A stretch of DNA of 56,123 nucleotides, from positions 1 to 56,123 of the forward strand of contig JAAXVL010000017.1 in assembly GCA_013335535.1 (NCBI GenBank), in the 5' to 3' direction. Source of the DNA: Azonexaceae bacterium (lineage in GTDB: Bacteria > Pseudomonadota > Gammaproteobacteria > Burkholderiales > Rhodocyclaceae). Within the stretch, counting starts at the first letter, position 1, and each line of letters begins with the position of its first letter. The notes under the pieces are model-generated. The model was given only the letters and a program-made list of their open reading frames with translations. It made no database searches and was not told the origin of the DNA. A program made the position numbers and the translations under genes. Positions 18,904 to 27,352 of the stretch are shown here, piece by piece.

Positions 18904-18928
18904 AACCCCGCTGCGGCGGGGTTTTTTT
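18904..18928 (+). terminator. Rho-independent terminator of the PEP-CTERM gene
   Basis: CCCCGC / GCGGGG stem with TGCG loop (18906-18921) extended by AA/TT, followed by T7. It overlaps the mutL stop codon on the other strand. Confidence 0.9.
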
Positions 18929-20774
18929 ATTGCCCGCGCAAAAACAGCTTGTCCAATTGATCCATCGTCAGCTCTGTCCACGTTGGCCGGCCGTGGTTGC
19001 ATTGGCCGGCGCGTTCGGTTTCTTCCATCTGGCGGAGCAGAGCGTTCATTTCGGGAACGCTGAGCAGGCGGCGGGCGCGGACGGCGCCGTGGCAGGCCAT
19101 GGTGGCCAGCAGTTCGTTGCGGCGGGCGGTGGCGAGCTGGGTGATGCCGTGTTCGCGCAGTTCGGCGATCAGCGATTTGGCCAGCGCGGCTGGGTCGCCG
19201 GACTGAAGCAGGGCGGGGACGGCGCGCACGCCGAGTTGGTTGGGGCCGAGCGGGGCGATCTGGAAGCCGAGATCGGCCAGCGCTTCGGCGTGCTCTTCGA
19301 CGGCGGCGATGTCGAGCGGGTCAGCCGAGAAGACGGCCGGGATGAGCAGCGCCTGGGTGGCGATCTGGCGGTTGTCGAAGGCGGTCTTGAGCTTTTCGTA
19401 GAGGATGCGCTCGTGCGCCGCGTGCATGTCGATCAGGATTAGGCCGCGGGCGTTCTGGGCGAGGATGTAGATGCCATGCAGTTGGGCCAGGGCGTAGCCG
19501 AGCGGCGGGCCGGCGCTGTCGGGCTGCGGGGCGTCATTGCCACGGTCAACCGGAAAATTCGGCTGAAATTGAAATGTCGCGGCCGGGCTGGCGGACGACG
19601 GTGCGACCTGCTGTGCGGCGCGGGCGAAGGCGAGGTAGGCCGCGGCGGCCGGTTCGGCGACGCCGAGGCTGCCTTGATGGCGGAGCGGCGGGGTGTATTC
19701 GAAATTTGACGGATTTTCCCGGTTGACCGTGGAAGTCGGGTAGTTGCCGCTCTCAGTGCTGCGCTCAACCAGCGCCAGCGTTGCTTCGGCCTGTACCGGT
19801 GCAGCCAGCGTGCGCTGGATGGCATGGAAGACGAACTGGTGCATCGCACGCGAGTCGCGGAAGCGGACTTCGGTCTTGGCCGGGTGGACGTTGACGTCGA
19901 CGAGCGCCGGGTCGATGTTGACGAAGAGGCAGACGGCCGGCTGGCGGCTGCCGTGCAGCACGTCGCGATAGGCTTCGCGCAGGGCGTGGCTGATGATCTT
20001 GTCGCGCACGAAGCGGCCGTTGACGAAGACGTACTGGCCGTCCTTGGCGTCGGTGGCGCGCGTCGGGTCGATGGCGAAGCCGGCAATCGACAGCGCACCG
20101 GCGCCGGCATCGACAGCGCGGGCGGCGCCGAGGAAGTCGTCGCCAAGAATGTCGGCAATGCGCCGAGGCGCCTCGGCGGGTGCGAGCTGGAACAGGTTCC
20201 GGCCGTTGTGGGTCAGGCTGATCGCCACATCCGGCCGGGTCAGCGCCAGCCGCCGGACGGCATCGGCGCAGTGGGCGAACTCGGTGCTTTCCGACTTCAA
20301 AAACTTGCGGCGGGCCGGGGTGTTGAAATAAAGGTCGCGCATTTCGACGACGGTCCCGGCCATCAGGGCGGCCGGCTCAGGCTCCGCACCTGGCTCGCCA
20401 CGCAGTTTCCAGGCATGCGCCGCGCCACGTTCGCGACTGGTGATGCTCAGCCGGGCGACAGAAGCCACCGAAGCAAGCGCCTCGCCGCGGAAGCCAAGCG
20501 TGCCGACTCGTTCAAGATCGTCTAGCGTCGAAATTTTCGACGTCGCATGCCGGGTCAGGGCCAGCGCCAGTTCATCTTTCGCAATGCCGCAACCGTCATC
20601 GGTGATGCGGATCAGCTTGACCCCGCCTTCTTCGAGATGCACCTGGATGGCCTTGCTGCCAGCATCGAGGCTGTTTTCGAGGAGTTCCTTGAGGACGGAG
20701 GCGGGTCTTTCGACCACTTCGCCAGCGGCAATCTGGCTGATCAGGAGGTCGGGTAGGCGGGCGATAGTCGGCAT
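18927..20774 (-). CDS. mutL: DNA mismatch repair protein MutL, endonuclease type
   Basis: 615 residues. The N-terminal GHKL ATPase has ELLENSLDAG, ITDDGCGI and TLGFRGEALASVASVA. The linker spans about 330-430. The C-terminal dimerisation/endonuclease domain contains DMHAAHERILYEKL, which fits the DQHA(X)2E(X)4E metal motif with Met for Gln, plus ACHGAVRA and CNHGRPT motifs of nicking MutL proteins. So it should nick the discontinuous strand, unlike MutL of E. coli. The linker contains two oppositely oriented copies of the dispersed repeat translated in frame (STVNREN and NFPVDRGN). Start ATG at 20774. Confidence 0.97.
   Translation of the reverse strand: MPTIARLPDLLISQIAAGEVVERPASVLKELLENSLDAGSKAIQVHLEEGGVKLIRITDDGCGIAKDELALALTRHATSKISTLDDLERVGTLGFRGEALASVASVARLSITSRERGAAHAWKLRGEPGAEPEPAALMAGTVVEMRDLYFNTPARRKFLKSESTEFAHCADAVRRLALTRPDVAISLTHNGRNLFQLAPAEAPRRIADILGDDFLGAARAVDAGAGALSIAGFAIDPTRATDAKDGQYVFVNGRFVRDKIISHALREAYRDVLHGSRQPAVCLFVNIDPALVDVNVHPAKTEVRFRDSRAMHQFVFHAIQRTLAAPVQAEATLALVERSTESGNYPTSTVNRENPSNFEYTPPLRHQGSLGVAEPAAAAYLAFARAAQQVAPSSASPAATFQFQPNFPVDRGNDAPQPDSAGPPLGYALAQLHGIYILAQNARGLILIDMHAAHERILYEKLKTAFDNRQIATQALLIPAVFSADPLDIAAVEEHAEALADLGFQIAPLGPNQLGVRAVPALLQSGDPAALAKSLIAELREHGITQLATARRNELLATMACHGAVRARRLLSVPEMNALLRQMEETERAGQCNHGRPTWTELTMDQLDKLFLRGQ
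19538..19576 (-). repeat. Dispersed USS-like repeat, copy 6 (in mutL)
   Basis: GCCACGGTCAACCGG, AAAATTCGG, CTGAAATTGAAATG. In frame within the mutL linker, encoding QFQPNFPVDRGN. Confidence 0.9.
19700..19735 (+). repeat. Dispersed USS-like repeat, copy 7 (in mutL)
   Basis: GAAATTTGACGG, ATTTT, CCCGGTTGACCGTGGAAG. In frame within the mutL linker (TSTVNRENPSNFEY), inverted relative to copy 6 about 125 bp away. Confidence 0.9.
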
Positions 20775-20924
20775 CGGCGCATTATCCCAGATTGCTTTGC
20801 TCGGAGTGTGGCGGTGAAGGGATAAGAGAGTCTGTCGGGAAATTTTACAGTGTTCATGAGTGTTAGAAAAATTGAAATTTCAAATTTTTTTAACTTATTG
20901 ATTTGTATTGAATAATTTTTTTTA

Positions 20925-20938
20925 GGTATTGTTGTTGC
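20925..20938 (+). promoter_or_regulatory. Possible sigma-54 promoter of PEP-CTERM gene
   Basis: GG-N10-GC spacing with TTGCT at the -12 side, 43 bp ahead of the ATG, in an otherwise very AT-rich leader. The -24 half (GGTATT) is a poor match, so this is tentative. Confidence 0.3.
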
Positions 20939-20980
20939 TTTGGTTTTTATATGACTAATAAATTATGCATTGGGGGCAAG

Positions 20981-21562
20981 ATGTCAAAGTTATCGCTCGT
21001 CGCGATTCTCGCGAGCTTATTCATTAGCTCCGCTCAAGCGGGGACTGTCTACGACGAATTGGCAACCGTGGACTTGGCTCCATTTTCAACTGTTGACCTT
21101 GGCTTCTCGAACGGTTCGAACTCGGTATTTGGTCGTGGGTCAATTGGTTCTGATGGCTCCGATTTCGACGGCTTTCTGTTCCACTTGGGGGCTGGTCAGA
21201 CGCTAACCAGCGTCATATTTTCAGCATTTAATGTTCGCGTAGGAAATATTGCGACGCTGACTTCCTCATGGGCACTGAATGCAAATGGACATGCTGGCAG
21301 TTTGTTGGCTTCCAGCGAAGCCAATGTTTTGGATAGTGCGGAGCAGGATTTTTTTGTCGATGCGCTACCGCTTGGTGAGGGGGCTTACGCGTTTTCTCCG
21401 TTCTTGATAGCTGCCCCTGCCGGCGCTAATGGCAGTTGGGAGTACGAGATCATCTTCGAGGTGCAGGGTGAAAACCGGGTGCCTGAACCCGAAAGCCTGG
21501 CCCTGTTCGGCTTGGGGCTTGCTGGTCTGGCTCTCGCTCGGCGCAAGAAGAAAACTGCTTGA
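20981..21562 (+). CDS. PEP-CTERM exported protein
   Basis: 193 residues: signal peptide (MSKLSLVAILASLFISSAQA), a beta-rich body of about 140 residues (VDLGFSNGSNSVFGRGSIGSDGSDFDGFLFHLGAGQTL) and a PEP-CTERM tail (VPEPESLALFGLGLAGLALARRKKK). Resembles the FxDxF/NF038-type small PEP-CTERM proteins. The ATG at 20981 is chosen because GGGGG stands just upstream and it begins the signal peptide. Lower GC than its neighbours, with a very AT-rich 5' leader. Followed by its own terminator. Confidence 0.85.
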   Translation: MSKLSLVAILASLFISSAQAGTVYDELATVDLAPFSTVDLGFSNGSNSVFGRGSIGSDGSDFDGFLFHLGAGQTLTSVIFSAFNVRVGNIATLTSSWALNANGHAGSLLASSEANVLDSAEQDFFVDALPLGEGAYAFSPFLIAAPAGANGSWEYEIIFEVQGENRVPEPESLALFGLGLAGLALARRKKKTA

Positions 21563-21581
21563 TCTTTTTTATTCAGCACTT

Positions 21582-21612
21582 AAAAGCCAGGTTCTTAAGC
21601 CTGGCTTTTTTG
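21582..21612 (+). terminator. Rho-independent terminator
   Basis: AAAGCCAGG / CCTGGCTTT stem with TTCTTAAG loop followed by T-run, directly downstream of the PEP-CTERM gene. Confidence 0.92.
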
Positions 21613-21761
21613 TGTCTGTCATCGTTTTAGTTCTTGCTACAGGTCGTCGGATGAGGCGCTCAGATGACCCCGTAGCAAAGTCCTGCGGATTGTATTTGCT
21701 GCATCGGCCGCGGTTAGCCCATGGGTTAAAATGCGGCCTCATTCAAAGCCCGGCGCCCTGC

Positions 21762-22403
21762 ATGGAACTCCTCACCCAATTCATCGATATCGTCCTTCAC
21801 CTCGACAAGCATCTGGCCGTGATGGTGCTGGACTACGGGCTGTGGATCTACGGCATCCTGTTCTTCATCGTCTTTGCCGAGACCGGCTTCGTCGTGACGC
21901 CCTTTCTGCCGGGCGATTCGCTGCTTTTCGTGGCCGGCGCACTGGCCGCCATCGGCGAGGGCGGCATGGATATCTTTACGCTGATCGGTGTGCTGACCGC
22001 AGCGGCGGTGCTTGGCAACACGGTCAATTATCAGATCGGCCGCTTTCTCGGCCCCAAGGTCTTCCACTGGGAAAATTCGCGCTTCTTCAACCGCGATGCC
22101 TTGATCAAGACGCACGCGTTCTATGAAAAACACGGTGGCAAGACCCTGATCATCTCGCGCTTCCTGCCGCTGTTCCGGACCTTCGCGCCCTTCGTGGCCG
22201 GCATCGGCTCGATGACTTATGCGCGCTTCACGCTGTTCAACCTGATCGGTGCGCTGGGCTGGGTAGTTTCGCTGTGCCTGGCCGGCTACTGGCTGGGCAA
22301 CATGCCGTGGGTCAAGGCCAATCTGTCGGTGATCATCATCGGCATCATCGTTTCCTCGCTCATCCCCATCGGCTGGGGCTACCTCAAGAGCAAGGAAGCC
22401 TGA
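21762..22403 (+). CDS. DedA family membrane protein
   Basis: 213 residues. Contains the DedA/VTT core: FAETGFVVTPFLPGDSLLFVAGALAA (reentrant-loop Glu/Pro motif), GNTVNYQIGRFLG, and FEKHG-like FYEKHGGKTLIISRFLPLFRTFAPFVAGIGSM with the paired conserved arginines. DedA proteins are inner-membrane lipid-carrier/undecaprenyl-phosphate flippase-related transporters driven by ion gradients. Its stop overlaps the ATG of the next gene (TGATG), the first of five short overlaps in the run to mscS. Confidence 0.93.
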   Translation: MELLTQFIDIVLHLDKHLAVMVLDYGLWIYGILFFIVFAETGFVVTPFLPGDSLLFVAGALAAIGEGGMDIFTLIGVLTAAAVLGNTVNYQIGRFLGPKVFHWENSRFFNRDALIKTHAFYEKHGGKTLIISRFLPLFRTFAPFVAGIGSMTYARFTLFNLIGALGWVVSLCLAGYWLGNMPWVKANLSVIIIGIIVSSLIPIGWGYLKSKEA

Positions 22404-23107
22404 TGCGCTGGCTGGCCGTCATCCTCGTCCTGACCCTGGCGGCCTGTACGACGAAGATGGACAAGGCCGGCCGGACGGAATCCACGGTCGACCCGAAATA
22501 TCTGCTGAAATCCGAAGTCGATCGCATCGCCGATACCAATCGCGCCGAGGTGGTCGGTGGCCTGCTGCTGATAGCCGACAAGCTCTACAAGCGCAATCCC
22601 AAGGAATGGAAGAAGAGCGGCGCAGTGAGCCGTGAAGCGGCGGTCGAGCGCCTGCGCTTGCGTCAGTTCCGCAACTGGCCGGAGTTCAGCGGCTTGCGCG
22701 AGGGGGCAGTGGCCTCGCTGGCCTTCACCGAGGTGTACACCGGTGACCGCGTCATGGCGCTGATGTTTGGCCTGCTCGGCATGGTCGATGCCGCCTTCGA
22801 GCACAAGGAGGAGTTCTACATCCTCGACAGCCTCAACGAAATGAAGCTCTACAACAGCGCGCGCAACATGGATGTCGCCATCTGGAAGCTCGGGCATGAT
22901 CGCACGGCGGCGGGCGAGCTCTTTCTGCTCTCCAACGAGCTTGATCCGGCCAACCGCAACCTGTCCTACGAGCGCGAATTCGGCCGCGTCATGGGCCTCC
23001 TCGATTTCATGGCCAAGGTCGTCGCCGACCGCAATGGCCGTACCTTTTCCCGGCTGAGCCAGTCCGTGGCCAGCGCCGTCTTTCTACCCGTGAGTTTTTT
23101 GAAATGA
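22403..23107 (+). CDS. Uncharacterised lipoprotein
   Basis: 234 residues. A short signal peptide with lipobox LAAC (Cys15) is followed by a mainly helical body (YLLKSEVDRIADTNRAEVVGGLLLIADKLYKRNPKEWKK...LKYNSARNMDVAIWKLGHDRTAAGELFLLSNE-like segments). I do not recognise a named family. It is coupled to dedA upstream and purN downstream by 4-bp ATGA-type overlaps. Confidence 0.8.
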   Translation: MRWLAVILVLTLAACTTKMDKAGRTESTVDPKYLLKSEVDRIADTNRAEVVGGLLLIADKLYKRNPKEWKKSGAVSREAAVERLRLRQFRNWPEFSGLREGAVASLAFTEVYTGDRVMALMFGLLGMVDAAFEHKEEFYILDSLNEMKLYNSARNMDVAIWKLGHDRTAAGELFLLSNELDPANRNLSYEREFGRVMGLLDFMAKVVADRNGRTFSRLSQSVASAVFLPVSFLK

Positions 23108-23766
23108 AGAGAATCGTCATCCTGATTTCCGGCCGTGGCAGCAACATGGAGGCGCTCATCGCCGCCCGCGATGCCGGCAATCTGCCCGTCAATATCGTCG
23201 CCGTGATCAGTAACCGGGTCGAGGCCGAAGGGCTGGAAACGGCGGCAAAATCGGGCATCACGACGCACTTCATCAATCACAAGGCCTTCGCCGGACGCGA
23301 GGCTTTCGACAGCCGCCTGGCCCAATGCATCGACGAATTCGAACCCGACCTCGTCGTTCTCGCCGGCTTCATGCGCATTCTTTCCGATGGTTTCGTCCGC
23401 CACTACGAAGGCCGGCTGATCAACATCCACCCCTCGCTGCTGCCGTCCTTCCCCGGCCTGCACACGCATCAGCGGGCGCTTGAAGAGGGCGTGCGCATCC
23501 ACGGCTGCACCGTGCATTTCGTCACGCCGGCCCTCGACCACGGCCCGGTCATCATCCAGGCTGCCGTGCCGGTGCTCGATGGCGACGACGAGGCCAGCCT
23601 GTCGGCCCGTGTCCTGCGCCAGGAGCACATCGTTTATCCGCAGGCCGTGCGCTGGTTCGTCGAAGGCAAGCTGACGCTGGAAAACGGCCGTGTCCGGCTC
23701 GCCGCCGAGCTCGCCGAGCCACTCGCGCTCGTTTCACCGGCCACCGCGTTGCCAGGGATTCGCTAG
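23104..23766 (+). CDS. purN: Phosphoribosylglycinamide formyltransferase
   Basis: Third step of purine synthesis: transfers the formyl group of 10-formyl-THF to GAR. 220 residues. Folate/GAR-site motifs: ISGRGSNMEALI at the N-terminus, AGFMRILSDGFVRHYEGRLINIHPSLLPSFPGLHTHQRALEEGVRIHGCTVHFV with the catalytic Asn-His-Asp set (N in INIHPS, H in GCTVHFV, D in LDHGP). Overlaps the lipoprotein gene by 4 bp and lies 7 bp before the DUF3108 gene. Confidence 0.97.
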   Translation: MKRIVILISGRGSNMEALIAARDAGNLPVNIVAVISNRVEAEGLETAAKSGITTHFINHKAFAGREAFDSRLAQCIDEFEPDLVVLAGFMRILSDGFVRHYEGRLINIHPSLLPSFPGLHTHQRALEEGVRIHGCTVHFVTPALDHGPVIIQAAVPVLDGDDEASLSARVLRQEHIVYPQAVRWFVEGKLTLENGRVRLAAELAEPLALVSPATALPGIR

Positions 23767-23773
23767 GCCGGCC

Positions 23774-24742
23774 ATGCCGCTTGCCCTCGTCATCGCGCTC
23801 GCCGCTTCGCTCGGCATTCATGCCGCAGCGTTGTTCGGGACCGATGTCGAGATCTTCGGCGGCGCAGATGAACCGGTTCCGCTGCGCGCCGAATTGCAGC
23901 CGCCACCGCCCGCCGCTGCGCCCGTGGCCGAACAGAAGCCGGCCGTCAAACCTCGCCCGAAGCCGGCCAGGCCGGTCCCGCTAGCCACCGCCAAGCCGTC
24001 GCCGGGTAGCGAAAAAGTTGCCCCGGCACCGGCCCCGGAAAACAAAGTTTCTGAAATTGTCCCAAATTTGCCGTCGACCGTGGCAACGAAAGCGCCGGAG
24101 CCAGCAAAACCTCTGCTGCCTGCCAAAGGCCGCATGCGTTTCGTCATCAACTATGGCACGCAGGGTTTTCAGGTCGGTCGCGCCGAACACAGCTGGGAAT
24201 TCACCGAGGACGGCCGTTACCGGCTGACCGGCATGACCGAAACGAGCGGTCTGGTCGCCCTCTTCAAACCACTCGTTTTCGAGAATGAAAGCAGCGGCAG
24301 ACTGGTCGCCGGCGGCCTGCAGCCCGATACCTACCGGACGCGCAAGAACGGCAAGGACGCCAACGAAAATGCCGATTTCGACTGGTCGACCGCCGAAGTC
24401 CGCCTGTCGCGCAGCGGCGCCGTGCAGCCGGTCAGCCCCGGCGCCCAGGACATCCTGTCGCTCAACTACCAGCTCGCCTACCTGCGCCAGCCGGAAAATG
24501 GGGCGACGGTGGGTGTGGTGACCGGCAAGAAGTACGACCGTTTCGCCCTCGACTCACTGGGCGAAGAGGAAATCGACATCCCGGCCGGCCATTTCCGCAC
24601 CCTGCACCTGCGCGCCATGGGCGACACCGTCACCGAAATCTGGATTGCGCTCGATCGCCACCGCTTGCCGGTTAAAATTCGCTACACCGATAAAAAAGGC
24701 GACATCTTCGAGCAAGTCGCTACTGAAATAGGATCACCATGA
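23774..24742 (+). CDS. DUF3108 domain protein with proline-rich N-terminal linker
   Basis: 322 residues. An N-terminal hydrophobic segment (PLALVIALAASLGIHAAALFG) resembles a TonB-like anchor, followed by a Pro/Ala/Lys-rich linker (about 35-115) and a DUF3108 beta-domain (GRMRFVINYGTQGFQVGRAEHSWEF...GLQPDTYRTRKNGK...HLRAMGDTVTEIWIALDRHRLPVKIRYTDKKGD). DUF3108 proteins are periplasmic and of unknown role. A degenerate copy of the dispersed repeat is translated in the linker. Its stop overlaps the next ATG. Confidence 0.85.
   Translation: MPLALVIALAASLGIHAAALFGTDVEIFGGADEPVPLRAELQPPPPAAAPVAEQKPAVKPRPKPARPVPLATAKPSPGSEKVAPAPAPENKVSEIVPNLPSTVATKAPEPAKPLLPAKGRMRFVINYGTQGFQVGRAEHSWEFTEDGRYRLTGMTETSGLVALFKPLVFENESSGRLVAGGLQPDTYRTRKNGKDANENADFDWSTAEVRLSRSGAVQPVSPGAQDILSLNYQLAYLRQPENGATVGVVTGKKYDRFALDSLGEEEIDIPAGHFRTLHLRAMGDTVTEIWIALDRHRLPVKIRYTDKKGDIFEQVATEIGSP
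24052..24087 (+). repeat. Dispersed USS-like repeat, copy 8 (degenerate, in DUF3108 gene)
   Basis: GAAATTGTCCCAAATTTGCCGTCGACCGTGGCAA-like segment: both AT tracts and GACCGTGGCAA are kept, but the core is CCGTCGACCG instead of CCGGTTGACCG. In frame in a Pro-rich linker. Confidence 0.5.
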
Positions 24743-26001
24743 AAGCCCGCTTCACACCCGCCCTCTTTGCCCATGCCGAGGCCGTTCTCGGCTTGCTGCT
24801 GCGCTTCGATTACCCGGCCGACGCCGTCGTTTCACGCTATTTTCGCGAGCATCGCGAGCTCGGCCACGCCGACCGTGCCTTCGTTGCCGAAACGGTATTT
24901 GCCGTGCTGCGCCGTGGCCGTAGCCTCGAAGCGCGTTGCGCCGGCAAGCTCTCCGACCGCCGCCGTTTACTCGTCGCGCTGGCCGTGACACGCGGCTGGA
25001 GCCAGCGCGAACTGGCCCCGGTGCTGAAGGCGAGCGAGGAAGAATGGCTGGCCGCGGCCAAGGCCATGCCGGAAGCCGATTTTCCGCCGGCCGTCCGCTG
25101 CGACCTGCCGGACTGGCTCTACAACCGTCTCGAAGCCCAGTTCGGCGCCGAGCAAACGCTGGCCCTGGCCCATGCCCTGAACCAGCCGGCGCCGCTCGAC
25201 CTGCGCGTCAATACGCTCAAAGCCAATCGCGAAGACGTGCTGGCCAAGCTGGCCGAGGATGGCATCGCCGCCATGCCCGGCCCGCTCTCGCCGATCGCCG
25301 TTCGCCTGCGCGACAAGCCAGCGCTGGCCAAGCACCCGCTGTTCATCGAAGGCGCCGTCGAGGTCCAGGACGAAGGCAGCCAGTTGCTCGGCTTTCTGCT
25401 CGAACCGAAGCGCAGCGAAATGGTCGTCGATTTCTGTGCCGGCGCTGGCGGCAAGACGCTGTTGCTTGGTGCCCTGATGCGCAACACCGGCCGGCTCTAC
25501 GCCTACGATGTGTCCGACAAGCGCTTGGCCAACCTCAAGCCGCGCCTGGCCCGTTCCGGCCTGTCCAACGTCCATCCGGCCCGCATCGAGCATGAGCGCG
25601 ACACCAAGATCAAACGCTTGGCCGGCAAGGCCGACCGTGTGCTGGTCGATGCGCCGTGTTCGGGCCTCGGCACGCTGCGCCGCAATCCCGACCTCAAGTG
25701 GCGGCAGGATGAAGCTTCGGTGGCCGAGCTGACCGTCAAGCAATTGTCGATTCTCGAAGCGGCGTCGACGATGGTTCGCCCGGGCGGCCGTCTGGTTTAC
25801 GCGACCTGCAGCCTGTTGACCGCAGAGAACGACGACATCGTTACCGCTTTCCTGGCCAAGCATCCCGATTTCACGCTGGTCCCGGCTTCGGCCATTCTCG
25901 CCAAGCAGGGCATCGCTTTCGACGGTGACATGCTGCGTCTTCTACCCAATCAGCATAATACCGACGGCTTCTTCGCCGCTGCGCTGGAAAAGAAGGCATG
26001 A
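24739..26001 (+). CDS. RsmB/NOP-family rRNA m5C methyltransferase
   Basis: 420 residues. N-terminal NusB-like region, then a SAM-dependent methyltransferase domain: motif I VVDFCAGAGGKTLLLGALM, motif IV DAPCSGLGTLRRNPDLKW with the release Cys, motif VI RLVYATCSLLTAEND with the catalytic Cys. Targets a cytosine in rRNA or tRNA; RsmB (C967 of 16S rRNA) is the nearest guess, but paralogues exist so I leave the symbol blank. Overlaps DUF3108 and mscS genes by 4 bp each. Confidence 0.93.
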   Translation: MKARFTPALFAHAEAVLGLLLRFDYPADAVVSRYFREHRELGHADRAFVAETVFAVLRRGRSLEARCAGKLSDRRRLLVALAVTRGWSQRELAPVLKASEEEWLAAAKAMPEADFPPAVRCDLPDWLYNRLEAQFGAEQTLALAHALNQPAPLDLRVNTLKANREDVLAKLAEDGIAAMPGPLSPIAVRLRDKPALAKHPLFIEGAVEVQDEGSQLLGFLLEPKRSEMVVDFCAGAGGKTLLLGALMRNTGRLYAYDVSDKRLANLKPRLARSGLSNVHPARIEHERDTKIKRLAGKADRVLVDAPCSGLGTLRRNPDLKWRQDEASVAELTVKQLSILEAASTMVRPGGRLVYATCSLLTAENDDIVTAFLAKHPDFTLVPASAILAKQGIAFDGDMLRLLPNQHNTDGFFAAALEKKA

Positions 26002-27269
26002 GCGAGAAAAGCCAGGCCTTGCGCCTGATCAACGATCTGCTCGCAGATTTCCGTGATCCGGATTTCGTCTGGCAGGTCGTCGCATTAGTTGGCTGTATCG
26101 TCCTCGCCGCGCTGATCGCGACCTGGTGGCGCAGCCGTCGAACCGAAGGTGCCGGGCGCCTGTCCGACGCCAGTTCCCGGCTCGCTTTTCCGCTGACCGG
26201 CATGCTGCTGACCGGCATCACCATCGCCACGCTCGGTTCGCTGATCCACCTCAATCTGCTCAAGCTGGCCATGCCGCTGTTCGGCTCGATGGCGCTCGTG
26301 CGTGGCGTGGTCTTCGTCCTCCGTCAGGCTTTTCCGCGCGCCACCTGGCTGGCTGCGTGGGAACGCATCATCGCGATGATCGTCTGGGGCTGGCTGGCGC
26401 TCTACATCACCGACCTGGCACCCTTCGTCATCGATGCCATGGAAGCCGTACAGTTCCACGTCGGCAAGCAGCATGTCGATTTGTGGACCGTGCTGCGCGC
26501 CGTCGCCACCATCTTCCTGACCGTCGTCTTCGCGCTGTGGATCGCCGGCGTCATCGAAGCGAAGCTCATGCACGTCGAAAGCCTCGACGCCAACCTGCGC
26601 ATCGTTGGCGTGCGCGTCGCCAAGGCTGGTCTGACGGTCATCGCCATCCTGGCCAGTCTGGGGCTGGTCGGCATCGACATGACGGCGCTTTCGGTCTTCA
26701 CCGGCGCCCTTGGCGTCGGCCTCGGCTTCGGCCTGCAGAAGATCGCCAGCAATTACGTCTCTGGCTTCATCATTCTGCTCGACCGCTCGATCCGCATCGG
26801 CAACGTGGTTCAGGTCGGTGCCGATGCCGGCGAGGTCACGCAGATCACGACGCGCTACACCGTGCTCAAGAACCCGGGTGGCAGCGAATTCATCGTGCCG
26901 AATGAAACGTTGATCAGCAGCACGGTGCAGAACCAGACCTATTCCAACGCCCAGTTGCGTCTGACCACGACGGTGGGCGTATCTTACGACAGCGATCTCG
27001 ATCTGGCCGCACGCCTGATGACCGAAGTCGCGACGGCGCAGGAACGCGTGCTGGCCGAGCCGCCGCCCAGGGTTCTTCTGACCCAGTTTGCCGACAGCAG
27101 CATCAATCTGGAACTCGGCTTCTGGATCGACGACCCTGAAAAAGGCAAGGGCAACATCGTTTCCGACATCAATTTCGCCATCTGGCGTGCCTTCAAGGCC
27201 AACGGCGTGGTCATTCCCTTCCCGCAGCGCGAAGTGCGCCTGCTCAACGAGCCCGCCGCCAGCACATGA
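25998..27269 (+). CDS. Small-conductance mechanosensitive channel (MscS family)
   Basis: 423 residues with about five to six membrane helices. The pore-lining helix and beta-domain are clear: VAKAGLTVIAILASLGLVGIDMTALSVFTGALGVGLGFGLQKIASNYVSGFIILLDRSIRIGNVVQVG. Releases osmolytes under membrane tension. Larger than E. coli MscS (286), with extra N-terminal helices as in many proteobacterial homologues. Last gene of the dedA-to-mscS overlapping run; followed by a terminator that ends the transcript. Confidence 0.94.
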   Translation: MSEKSQALRLINDLLADFRDPDFVWQVVALVGCIVLAALIATWWRSRRTEGAGRLSDASSRLAFPLTGMLLTGITIATLGSLIHLNLLKLAMPLFGSMALVRGVVFVLRQAFPRATWLAAWERIIAMIVWGWLALYITDLAPFVIDAMEAVQFHVGKQHVDLWTVLRAVATIFLTVVFALWIAGVIEAKLMHVESLDANLRIVGVRVAKAGLTVIAILASLGLVGIDMTALSVFTGALGVGLGFGLQKIASNYVSGFIILLDRSIRIGNVVQVGADAGEVTQITTRYTVLKNPGGSEFIVPNETLISSTVQNQTYSNAQLRLTTTVGVSYDSDLDLAARLMTEVATAQERVLAEPPPRVLLTQFADSSINLELGFWIDDPEKGKGNIVSDINFAIWRAFKANGVVIPFPQREVRLLNEPAAST

Positions 27270-27297
27270 AAATGGCGCGGGGTAAGCGCGCCATTTT
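27269..27297 (+). terminator. Rho-independent terminator after mscS
   Basis: AAAATGGCGCG / CGCGCCATTTT perfect stem with a 7-nt loop; T-rich on both sides. Starts on the last base of the mscS stop codon. Confidence 0.9.
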
Positions 27298-27331
27298 GAT
27301 TTTGGTCGTTTTTTCCGGTTGACCGTGGAAG
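27294..27331 (+). repeat. Dispersed USS-like repeat, copy 9
   Basis: TTTTGATTTTGG, TCG, T6, CCGGTTGACCGTGGAAG. Between the mscS terminator and the 48-residue gene. Confidence 0.9.
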
Positions 27332-27352
27332 TCGGCTTCCGGACCGAGAGGC

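Noticed and set aside
19538..19735. Reading FPVDRG/STVNR as a conserved protein motif
   Set aside because: The same peptides arise in unrelated proteins and even in non-coding frames because they are translations of the DNA element.
21620..21760. Possible tRNA or structured RNA between PEP-CTERM and dedA genes
   Set aside because: No cloverleaf or T-loop consensus could be fitted; treated as plain intergenic sequence holding the dedA promoter.
22480..22503. Possible further repeat copy (TCCACGGTCGACCCGAAATA) in the lipoprotein gene
   Set aside because: Core differs at several bases and the second A/T tract is weak; could be chance in a GC-rich gene.
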